DNA of 33,606 bases, taken from positions 1 to 33,606 of the forward strand of contig NZ_AUGS01000022.1 in the NCBI RefSeq assembly GCF_000422785.1, read 5' to 3'. Of this stretch, positions 24,807-31,240 are shown one piece after another; within the stretch, counting starts at the first letter, position 1, and every line of letters begins with the position of its first letter. The DNA is from Pseudovibrio exalbescens DSM 16456 (GTDB lineage: Bacteria; Pseudomonadota; Alphaproteobacteria; Rhizobiales; Stappiaceae). The translations under genes were made by a program, and so were the position numbers. The notes under the pieces were generated by a model. That model worked only from the letters and a program-made list of their open reading frames with translations, did not search any database and had not been told where the DNA came from.

Positions 24807-25718
24807 GTGGGTATGACGGAAAAACCATTTGAGCCTGTGCTGGACGAGTTGATAACGCACCTTCATGGACGCGAACGGCTCAGGGTGTGGTCCATTATCA
24901 TCACAATTTTCGGAGACGCTGTCCTGCCCCGTGGCGGTGAGATCTGGCTTGGGTCTCTGCTGGAAATTTGTGAGCACCTTGGTATCGAAGCCGGTTCTGT
25001 ACGGGCGGCGATGTCTCGGTTGGCTCAGGATGGTTGGGTGACGCGGGAACGCGTTGGTCGAAAAAGCTTTTACAAGCTTGCCGAGGCGGGTCGCGCAGAG
25101 TTTGAGCGCGCTGGACGGCGAATTTATGCCCCGCTCGATACAGAATGGGACGGAACCTGGACCATCTTCATGGTATCCGACGCGGCTGGTGAGGCTCGGG
25201 ATGCGCGCCGCGCTGAGTTGAAGGCCTGCGGTTTTGGTGCGGTGGCTCCAACTGTTTTTCTTCGACCTGAAATGCCGATCAGCTTGCCGCTACCATCCGT
25301 TGAGCAGGGCGATTTTCTTTTCTCCAGTCGGTTGGAGCGACCCGAAACTGCTGAGTTGTTGGCGCGTGACGTATGGTCATTGGATGAGCTGTCGGGAGAT
25401 TATACAGCTTTCATGAGTGTTTTCTCAAAGCTCCAGGCTTATTTGGCGGCAGGACAGGGCTTGTCGCCGCTCTCGGCTATGGCTGCGCGCACCCTTGTAA
25501 TCCATGACTTTCGCCGGTTGGTATTGCGGGACCCCATGCTGCCAGTTTGCATGACCGGCAATGACTGGGCTGGCCGACAAGCGCGGAAAATGGTTGCCCA
25601 AATATACACTGGATTGGCGGCGTCCAGCGACGAATGGCTTTCCCGCAATGCAGAAGGACCACATGGACCGTTAAAAATGACGAAGTATGCAGCAGCCAAG
25701 CGGTTTGCTGCTCGATAA
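24807..25718 (+). CDS. paaX: Phenylacetic acid degradation repressor PaaX
   Basis: The 303-residue PaaX family protein has an N-terminal winged helix (about 15-95, with VWSIIITIFGDAVLPRGGEI, then SVRAAMSRLAQDGWVTRERV and KSFYKLAEAGRAEF). A middle Cas2-like domain begins WDGTWTIFMVSD, and a C-terminal helical domain includes FRRLVLRDPMLPV. In E. coli, PaaX represses paa promoters and is released by phenylacetyl-CoA. The start is GTG at 24807 (GGGAA upstream) or ATG at 24813, a two-residue difference. Its stop is 24 bases before the candidate operator and promoter of paaA. Having PaaX and a TetR regulator side by side is unusual. Confidence 0.93.
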   Translation: MGMTEKPFEPVLDELITHLHGRERLRVWSIIITIFGDAVLPRGGEIWLGSLLEICEHLGIEAGSVRAAMSRLAQDGWVTRERVGRKSFYKLAEAGRAEFERAGRRIYAPLDTEWDGTWTIFMVSDAAGEARDARRAELKACGFGAVAPTVFLRPEMPISLPLPSVEQGDFLFSSRLERPETAELLARDVWSLDELSGDYTAFMSVFSKLQAYLAAGQGLSPLSAMAARTLVIHDFRRLVLRDPMLPVCMTGNDWAGRQARKMVAQIYTGLAASSDEWLSRNAEGPHGPLKMTKYAAAKRFAAR

Positions 25719-25741
25719 AAATAATATGTTGCGAAAAATTA

Positions 25742-25771
25742 ATTGACCGACTGGTTTTTGTAATACATGAT
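25742..25771 (+). promoter_or_regulatory. paaABCDE promoter with candidate operator
   Basis: TTGACC (25743-25748), a 17-base spacer and CATGAT (25766-25771) form a good sigma70-like promoter 36 bases before the paaA start. ATTGACCGACTGG (25742-25754) overlaps the -35 and is identical to the 13-base string in the divergent paaN/paaG region. The palindromic symmetry is weaker here than at the first site (ACC-GACT-GGT). Confidence 0.6.
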
Positions 25772-25807
25772 AACCCGTAGAAGCTTGCAGCTAGCGGGAG
25801 GGACGCC

Positions 25808-26803
25808 ATGTATTCGCAAGGCTTGATTGGAGCGGACGGCTCCACTGTCGAGACAGAAGAGTTTCTTGAGGCATTTCAGAAGCGTGTGGATGCCGAGCAG
25901 AAGATTGAGCCGAATGATCCGATGCCTGAGGGATATCGGCGCACGTTGGTACGTCAGATTTCGCAACATGCTCACTCGGAAATTGTTGGCATGCTGCCAG
26001 AGGGAAACTGGATCACCCGTGCACCCACTCTGCGACGCAAGGCTGCCTTGTTGGCAAAGGTTCAAGACGAAGGCGGCCATGGGTTGTATTTGTATTCGGC
26101 AGCAGAAACGCTGGGAGTTAGCCGAGAGGAACTGACAGATCAGTTGCTAACTGGTGCAGCAAAGTACTCGTCGATCTTCAACTACCCGGCTCTTACATGG
26201 GCTGATATTGGCGCTATTGGCTGGCTTGTAGATGGGGCCGCCATCATGAACCAAATTGCTCTGTGCCGGTGTTCCTACGGGCCATACTCCCGTGCCATGA
26301 TCCGTATTTGCAAGGAAGAAAGTTTCCACCAGCGGCAGGGCTACGAGATCCTGTTGACCCTGTGTCGCGGTACCGATGCGCAGAAAAAGATGGCGCAGGA
26401 AGCTGTGAACCGCATCTGGTGGCCAGCGTTGATGATGTTTGGTCCTCACGATAGTGCATCGACGCATTCCGACCAGTCCATGCATTGGAAAATCAAGCGC
26501 TTTTCCAACGACAACCTGCGCGACAAGTTTGTAAACGCCACGGTGCCGCAAGCCGAATATCTGGGCTTGACCGTACCTGACCCAAACTTGAAGTGGAATG
26601 AAGAAAAACAGGGCTACGACTACAGCGATATTGACTGGGATGAGTTCTGGCGCGTGGTGAAGGGCGATGGGATTTGTAACCGCGATCGCATCAAAGCGCG
26701 ACAAAAAGCACATCGTGAAGGAGCTTGGGTGCGTGAAGCAGCATTGGCTTTTGCCGAAAAACGTGCTGGCGCTGCCGACGCAGCGCGCACAGCAGCCGAA
26801 TAA
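25808..26803 (+). CDS. paaA: Phenylacetyl-CoA epoxidase catalytic subunit PaaA
   Basis: This 331-residue subunit holds the di-iron site that inserts oxygen into the ring of phenylacetyl-CoA to form the 1,2-epoxide. Both metal-binding ExxH motifs are present: Glu88/His91 in [12 protein letters not shown] and Glu171/His174 in [12 protein letters not shown]. Other family text includes [15 protein letters not shown] and [11 protein letters not shown] strong GGGAGGGAC ribosome binding site precedes the start. It opens the paaABCDE unit, 24 bases before paaB. Confidence 0.98.
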   Translation: MYSQGLIGADGSTVETEEFLEAFQKRVDAEQKIEPNDPMPEGYRRTLVRQISQHAHSEIVGMLPEGNWITRAPTLRRKAALLAKVQDEGGHGLYLYSAAETLGVSREELTDQLLTGAAKYSSIFNYPALTWADIGAIGWLVDGAAIMNQIALCRCSYGPYSRAMIRICKEESFHQRQGYEILLTLCRGTDAQKKMAQEAVNRIWWPALMMFGPHDSASTHSDQSMHWKIKRFSNDNLRDKFVNATVPQAEYLGLTVPDPNLKWNEEKQGYDYSDIDWDEFWRVVKGDGICNRDRIKARQKAHREGAWVREAALAFAEKRAGAADAARTAAE

Positions 26804-26827
26804 CACGCATTGGGAGGAGAATGAGTC

Positions 26828-27115
26828 ATGTCTGAGAAATTCACGCCTCTTTGGGAGGTTTTTATCCGGGCCCGTAATGGCTTGGCGCATAAGCATGCCG
26901 GATCTATCCATGCAGCTGATGCTGAAATGGCCTTGCAGGCCGCGCGAGATGTCTACACGCGCCGCGGAGAAGGGCAAAGCCTTTGGGTGGTCCGTTCCGA
27001 TCAGATTGTTGCTTCTGATCCTAGTGACAAGGACATGATGTTCGAGCCAACCGCCTCGAAGATCTATCGTCACCCCACCTTCTATGAAATCCCCGAGGAA
27101 GTCGGCAATATGTGA
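26828..27115 (+). CDS. paaB: Phenylacetyl-CoA epoxidase subunit PaaB
   Basis: This small, 95-residue, non-metal subunit links PaaA-PaaC units in the epoxidase complex. TPLWEVFIRARNGLAHKHAG, followed by SIHAADAEMALQAARDVYTR, is the family core, and length is normal. The ribosome binding site GGGAGGAGAATGAGTC is strong. It lies between paaA and paaC with short gaps (24 and 10 bases). Confidence 0.97.
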   Translation: MSEKFTPLWEVFIRARNGLAHKHAGSIHAADAEMALQAARDVYTRRGEGQSLWVVRSDQIVASDPSDKDMMFEPTASKIYRHPTFYEIPEEVGNM

Positions 27116-27125
27116 GGTGGCTGAG

Positions 27126-27884
27126 ATGGTCGATAACAACCTTCTGTTTCAATATCTGCTACGCTTGGGCGATGACCAGCAAATTCTCTCGCAGCGTTTG
27201 AGCGAATGGTGTGGACATGCACCTACGTTGGAGGAGGACTTGGCTCTTGCCAATATCGCTCTGGACCTTTTGGGCCAGGCGAGGTCACTCTACACCTATG
27301 CTGGTGAAGTTGAAGGCGCTGGGCGTGATGAGGATCAACTGGCGTTTCTCAGATACGAGAACGAGTATACAAACGCTCTGATCGTTGAACGACCCAATGG
27401 TGACTTTGCGCACACAATTACCCGACAGCTATTCTACTCCGTATACATGGACCTGCATTGGAACGCGCTCTTGTCATCGAAGGATGAGACGGTTCGAGCC
27501 ATTGCTGCCAAGGCTGTCAAGGAAGTGGACTATCACGTGCGCCATGCTGCTGAATGGGTCATCCGCCTGGGTCAGGGTACTGAAGAAAGCCATCAGCGCA
27601 TGGTGGAGGCGCTCGAGGAGTTTGCCATCTATACGGGTGAACTGTTTGAGATGGATGATCTCGCACAGCAAATGTTCAAAGCTGGTGTTGGCGTAGACCT
27701 GACATTGCTACGCCCTGAATGGGAGCAGCAGATTGCGGCGGTATTGGGTGAGGCCGGGCTGAGAATGCCAGAGGTTAACTGGATGCAAACAGGTGGACGC
27801 TCAGGTGAGCACACCGAGCACCTTGGTCATTTGCTCTGCGAGCTGCAGTATATGCAGCGTGCTTACCCGGGAATGACGTGGTGA
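27126..27884 (+). CDS. paaC: Phenylacetyl-CoA epoxidase subunit PaaC
   Basis: This 252-residue helical partner of PaaA is needed for a stable, active epoxidase; it has a ferritin-like fold but no full di-iron site. The start MVDNNLLFQYLLRLGDD is followed by LALANIALDLLGQARSLYTY, and KEVDYHVRHAAEWVIRLGQG and EHLGHLLCELQYMQRAYPG are typical. The ATG at 27126 follows GAGGTGGCTGAG; a frame opening at 27084 lies inside paaB. The end overlaps or abuts the paaD start region. Confidence 0.96.
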   Translation: MVDNNLLFQYLLRLGDDQQILSQRLSEWCGHAPTLEEDLALANIALDLLGQARSLYTYAGEVEGAGRDEDQLAFLRYENEYTNALIVERPNGDFAHTITRQLFYSVYMDLHWNALLSSKDETVRAIAAKAVKEVDYHVRHAAEWVIRLGQGTEESHQRMVEALEEFAIYTGELFEMDDLAQQMFKAGVGVDLTLLRPEWEQQIAAVLGEAGLRMPEVNWMQTGGRSGEHTEHLGHLLCELQYMQRAYPGMTW

Positions 27885-27889
27885 GTGCG

Positions 27890-28402
27890 ATGGCGGAAGT
27901 TCGCTCACTCGATCACGAAGCCATAAGGCGACAGGTTTGGGAGGCTGCGGCTGCGGTTCCCGACCCGGAGATTCCAGTGGTGACCGTGGCTGACCTTGGC
28001 ATTTTGAGGGAGGTGCGGGTCGAGCCTGATGGAACACCGGTAGCGTTGGTTACGCCCACCTACTCTGGTTGCCCGGCGACGCGGATGATTGAAGAAGAGG
28101 TGCTGGCAGCCATACAACTGGCCGGGTTCCCCCAGGCGCGGGTTGAGACGGTATTAAGCCCGCCATGGACAACAGACTGGTTGAGCGCGGAGGGGCGTGA
28201 AAAACTGCGAGCCTATGGCATTGCACCGCCTCAAACAGGGTCCAACTCCAAGCGCGCATTGTTTGGGAAAACAAGTGTGGCCTGCCCGCATTGCGGCTCG
28301 GCGGAAACCGAACGCGTGAGCGAGTTTGGATCCACCCCTTGCAAGGCGCTCTATCGCTGCCTTTCGTGCCGAGAGCCGTTTGACTACTTCAAGTGTTTAT
28401 GA
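27890..28402 (+). CDS. paaD: PaaD, metallocluster assembly factor for the epoxidase
   Basis: The 170-residue protein has an N-terminal MIP18/DUF59 domain (about 12-100, with AAVPDPEIPVVTVADLGIL and the conserved Cys61 in YSGCPATRM) and a C-terminal cysteine-rich ribbon. The ribbon cysteines are Cys132/Cys135 (ACPHCGS) and Cys157/Cys160 (RCLSCREP). PaaD is thought to help mature or maintain the iron centres of PaaA or PaaE rather than to be part of the core enzyme. The start is uncertain: ATG 27890 has GGTGAG just upstream, while GTG 27881 or 27878 would add 3-4 residues and overlap the paaC stop. Confidence 0.95.
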   Translation: MAEVRSLDHEAIRRQVWEAAAAVPDPEIPVVTVADLGILREVRVEPDGTPVALVTPTYSGCPATRMIEEEVLAAIQLAGFPQARVETVLSPPWTTDWLSAEGREKLRAYGIAPPQTGSNSKRALFGKTSVACPHCGSAETERVSEFGSTPCKALYRCLSCREPFDYFKCL

Positions 28403-28415
28403 GGGAGGAGGGACC

Positions 28416-29495
28416 ATGTCCCGGTTTCACAAACTAAATGTGAAAGATGTTCGGAAGGAAACAGCAGATGCTGTCTCCATTCTGTTCGACATTCCACCGG
28501 AGCTGAAAGAACAGTATGCCTTCAAACCGGGTCAATATCTGACATTGCGTGCGATGGTAGATGGCAAAGAGGCTCGACGGAGCTATTCGATCTGCTCCGG
28601 GCTCGACGATAACGAAGTGCGTGTTGCGGTTAAAAGGGTAGATGGAGGGGTGTTCTCCACCTTCGCAAACGAGCATTTGCGTCCCGGTATGACACTGGAT
28701 GTCATGAAACCTGAAGGACGGTTCGTTGCTGAGCCTGTTTCTGAACAGGAACGCAATTACGTTGCAATTGCCGCCGGGTCCGGCATTACACCGGTTCTTT
28801 CGATTATCAAGTCTACATTGGCCAGAGAGCCACAGAGCAGCTTCACTTTGTTCTATGGCAACAGAGACAGCGCCAGCGTTTTGTTTCGCGAAGAGCTGGA
28901 GGACTTGAAGGATACGTATCTGGGCCGCTTCACTCTTATACACATACTGAGCCGTGAAGGGCAGGACATAGACTTGCTCCATGGGCGTCTTGATGGCGCG
29001 CGCTTAAAGCGGTTCATTGAACTGAAGCTCTTGGACTTGCCCCAAACGGATGCATTTTTCCTGTGTGGTCCGGGCGACATGATTGAAACCGCCCGTTTGT
29101 TGCTTGAGGAACAGGGCGTAGGCCACGAGAAAATTCGTTATGAACTGTTTACACCTGCCGGTGAGACTGCTGCAAAACCCCGCTCTGAAAAAGCGCAGTG
29201 GATCGCTGAAGAAGGTGTTGAAGTATCCGTTATTCTAGACGGAGCACAGCGTACCTTCACCATGCAAGAGCAGGATACCAGCGTCATTGATGCCGCACAT
29301 CGGCAGGGACTGGAGCTGCCTTTCTCTTGTAAGGGAGGCATGTGTTGTACCTGCCGCGCCAAGGTCGTTAAGGGTGAAGTGGAAATGGCAAACAACTACT
29401 CCCTTGAGCCGTGGGAGGTTGAGGCGGGGTTTGTCTTGACCTGTCAATCCCGACCGTTAACCAAAGAAGTGTTGATCGATTTTGACGAGATGTAG
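28416..29495 (+). CDS. paaE: Phenylacetyl-CoA epoxidase reductase subunit PaaE
   Basis: This 359-residue reductase passes electrons from NADPH to the di-iron centre of PaaA. An FAD-binding domain (about 1-105) has RRSYSICSG at 54-62, and an NAD(P) domain (about 110-235) has IAAGSGITPVLSIIKSTL and FLCGPGDMIETA. A C-terminal plant-type 2Fe-2S ferredoxin domain has ligands Cys305, Cys310, Cys313 and Cys343. The ATG at 28416 has GGGAGGAGGGA directly upstream, while a frame opening at 28326 lies inside paaD. It is the last gene of the unit and a terminator follows. Confidence 0.97.
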   Translation: MSRFHKLNVKDVRKETADAVSILFDIPPELKEQYAFKPGQYLTLRAMVDGKEARRSYSICSGLDDNEVRVAVKRVDGGVFSTFANEHLRPGMTLDVMKPEGRFVAEPVSEQERNYVAIAAGSGITPVLSIIKSTLAREPQSSFTLFYGNRDSASVLFREELEDLKDTYLGRFTLIHILSREGQDIDLLHGRLDGARLKRFIELKLLDLPQTDAFFLCGPGDMIETARLLLEEQGVGHEKIRYELFTPAGETAAKPRSEKAQWIAEEGVEVSVILDGAQRTFTMQEQDTSVIDAAHRQGLELPFSCKGGMCCTCRAKVVKGEVEMANNYSLEPWEVEAGFVLTCQSRPLTKEVLIDFDEM

Positions 29496-29521
29496 GCGGA
29501 ATATCGCCACAGGTTCTTGTT

Positions 29522-29558
29522 GGGCTGCCCAGTGTCATGAGCGTTGGGCAGCCCTTTT
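29522..29558 (+). terminator. Rho-independent terminator of paaABCDE
   Basis: A perfect 10-bp stem, GGGCTGCCCA (29522-29531) with TGGGCAGCCC (29545-29554), is followed by TTTT. It lies 26 bases after the paaE stop and 11 bases before the end of the convergent acyl-CoA dehydrogenase gene. Confidence 0.85.
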
Positions 29559-29569
29559 GGGATTTGGCT

Positions 29570-30727
29570 TTATGTGTCCAGCGAGCGGGCGATCAACTCT
29601 TTCATGATCTCGTTTGAACCACCGTAAATCATCTGGACACGCGAGTCGGCATAGAGCCGGGCGATTGGATACTCCATCATGTAGCCATATCCGCCGAAAA
29701 GCTGCAGACACTCCGTTGCAACTTCGTTTTGTAGTTCAGACCCCCAGTATTTCGCCATTGAGGCGGTGGCGGCATCCAGAGTGCCCTGTTCCAATGATGC
29801 AATGCCATTGTTGATGAAGGCACGCAGCATTTCTGCTTTTGTCTTCATTTCTGCAAGTTTGAAGCGAGTGTTTTGCAGGTCCATGACACGCTGGCCAAAC
29901 ACCTTGCGCTCCTGAACGTAGCTAATAGTTTCGGATAGCGCGAAATCGATTGCCCCCAATGCCGAGATTCCAATCAGCAAGCGTTCCCAAGGCAATTGTT
30001 TCATCAACTGATAGAAGCCTTGCCCCTCCTCGGTGCCCAGCAGATTATCAGCAGGAACATGCTGATCTTCGAAAAAGAGCTCGGCTGTATCATTGCCCTT
30101 CATGCCGAGTTTTTTGAGATTGCGCCCACGCCGGAAGCCATCAGCTCCCTCGGATTCAACGCAAATCAATGAGATACCCTTGGCGCCAGCCGTCTTTTCT
30201 GTTTTGGCAACGACGAGCACGAGGTCCGCACTTTGACCATTTGTGATGAATATCTTGGAGCCATTGAGGCGATAGCCGTTTCCGTCCTTTTGAGCGGTAG
30301 TTCGAACAGCCTGCAAATCGGACCCTGCGCCCGGCTCGGTCATGGCAATTGCACCAATCATTTCGCCACTGACGAGTTTTGGCAGCCAGCGTTGTTTTTG
30401 TGCCTCGGCGCCATACGCGACGAGATAATGCATAACAATGGATTGAATACCAAAGCCCCACCCGAAGTCACTGCGAGCGGCCTGCTCATAAATGGCGATT
30501 GCGTCGAATGCTATCCCGCCGCCAGATCCGCCATAGATCTCCGGTATTGCGCCACCCATAATGCCAGCTTGGCCAGCTTTATTCCAAAATTCGCGATCAA
30601 CAATGCCCTGTTCAGCCCACTTTTCGATGTTGGGTACCAACTCGGCATCAAAAAAACGGCCGACACTTTCAGAAAACAAGGTGTGTTCTTCTTGTTGCCA
30701 ACTGGCGTGAGGGGTTATCAGGGCCAT
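29570..30727 (-). CDS. Acyl-CoA dehydrogenase with long-chain/isovaleryl-type catalytic base position
   Basis: The 385-residue FAD enzyme introduces the alpha-beta double bond into an acyl-CoA. FAD/substrate blocks are IAMTEPGAGSDLQAV (127-141), GSKIFITNGQSADL and the C-terminal LQLFGGYGYMMEYPI with ARLYADSRVQMIYGGSNEIM. In medium- and short-chain enzymes the catalytic Glu lies in the YEG position, here Tyr368-Gly369-Gly370. Instead Glu248 in QLPWERLLIG fits the base position used by long-chain and isovaleryl enzymes. The start has GGAGGAG upstream (strong). It faces the paa operon tail to tail, and a role in aromatic or branched acyl-CoA oxidation is possible but unproven. Confidence 0.9.
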   Translation of the reverse strand: MALITPHASWQQEEHTLFSESVGRFFDAELVPNIEKWAEQGIVDREFWNKAGQAGIMGGAIPEIYGGSGGGIAFDAIAIYEQAARSDFGWGFGIQSIVMHYLVAYGAEAQKQRWLPKLVSGEMIGAIAMTEPGAGSDLQAVRTTAQKDGNGYRLNGSKIFITNGQSADLVLVVAKTEKTAGAKGISLICVESEGADGFRRGRNLKKLGMKGNDTAELFFEDQHVPADNLLGTEEGQGFYQLMKQLPWERLLIGISALGAIDFALSETISYVQERKVFGQRVMDLQNTRFKLAEMKTKAEMLRAFINNGIASLEQGTLDAATASMAKYWGSELQNEVATECLQLFGGYGYMMEYPIARLYADSRVQMIYGGSNEIMKELIARSLDT

Positions 30728-30844
30728 GTTTTCTCCTCCATAGACTGTCCCTGATAAAGTGTGCCGAGCAATGGGTGTTATGCCAACTCAGACCTTTGCC
30801 TCACTAATGGTACGCAGGTTGATGCTGCACGTGAACACGATTGA

Positions 30845-30890
30845 TTTATCGATAAAACAAATACACTACATATATGATTTCAAGTATATG
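30845..30890. promoter_or_regulatory. AT-rich palindromes upstream of the acyl-CoA dehydrogenase gene
   Basis: TTTATCGATAAA (30845-30856) is a perfect 12-bp palindrome, and CATATA/TATATG (30869-30874 and 30885-30890) is an inverted repeat with a 10-base gap. Both lie 118-163 bases upstream of the leftward dehydrogenase start in a low-GC stretch. They could be operator sites. No regulator is assigned. Confidence 0.3.
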
Positions 30891-30891
30891 A

Positions 30892-30925
30892 AATAAAAAG
30901 AGCCCGCTTTGTGGCAAAGCGGGCT
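30892..30925 (-). terminator. Rho-independent terminator on the minus strand without a coding gene before it
   Basis: A perfect 10-bp stem, AGCCCGCTTT (30901-30910) with AAAGCGGGCT (30916-30925), encloses a GTGGC loop. On the minus strand it is followed by CTTTTTATTT. On the plus strand the following bases are not T-rich. No minus-strand protein gene lies between here and the adhesin start, so the terminated transcript is unexplained. Confidence 0.7.
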
Positions 30926-31103
30926 AGTTGTAAAGGTACCAAACACAGTGCAAACATCTGTGTAACAATACAATGCACCTGATTACGTTCGGGTACGCTA
31001 CCTATACTTTTGGACTTTGTGGATATATCACGAATTCCAAGCGTTGAGCTTCTCTTGGGAAAGCAATGTATTTCCAAATCCTTTTTTAGATGTAGTTTGG
31101 GTC
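30892..31103 (-). ncRNA. Candidate small RNA (about 200 nt), speculative
   Basis: The terminator at 30892-30925 needs a minus-strand transcript. A promoter-like pair lies upstream on that strand: TTAACC (plus 31133-31138), a 17-base spacer and GATAAT (plus 31110-31115), which would start RNA near 31103. The frame inside (a 65-residue frame reading through the terminator stem) has no protein character. No known RNA family is recognised. An alternative is that the terminator only blocks antisense transcription from the adhesin locus. Confidence 0.3.
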
Positions 31104-31240
31104 GATATAATTATCTCTTGTGCATTACAAGAGGTTAATGATTGAAATCCGTTAACTAAAAAATTTTATATTGTTGCTGGATGTTGTTCTATGTGGTTTA
31201 CTTAGCGTAACTGTGTGCGCTAAGTAAAAAGAAAAACAAT
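30926..31240. other. AT-rich intergenic region before the adhesin gene
   Basis: About 315 bases of clearly lower GC than the surroundings hold no supported gene. It should hold the promoter of the rightward adhesin gene (AT-rich text such as AAATTTTATATTG near 31161-31173), the candidate small-RNA promoter on the other strand, and the inverted repeat at 31197-31228. Confidence 0.5.
31197..31228. promoter_or_regulatory. Perfect 11-bp inverted repeat directly upstream of the adhesin start
   Basis: TTTACTTAGCG (31197-31207) and CGCTAAGTAAA (31218-31228) are exact reverse complements with a 10-base gap, ending 12 bases before the ATG at 31241. It could be an operator for a dimeric regulator or, as RNA, a hairpin next to the ribosome binding region, which itself is weak (AAAAAGAAAAACAAT). 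It is not followed by a T-run, so it is not a terminator. Confidence 0.55.

Noticed and set aside
26147-27139. A 330-codon minus-strand frame across paaA and paaB
   Set aside because: It is antisense to two certain epoxidase genes, shows no family motifs, and has the biased composition expected of a reverse-strand shadow.
30880-31077. A 65-codon minus-strand frame containing the terminator stem
   Set aside because: A real gene would not place its coding region through a strong terminator; there is no ribosome binding site or homology seen.
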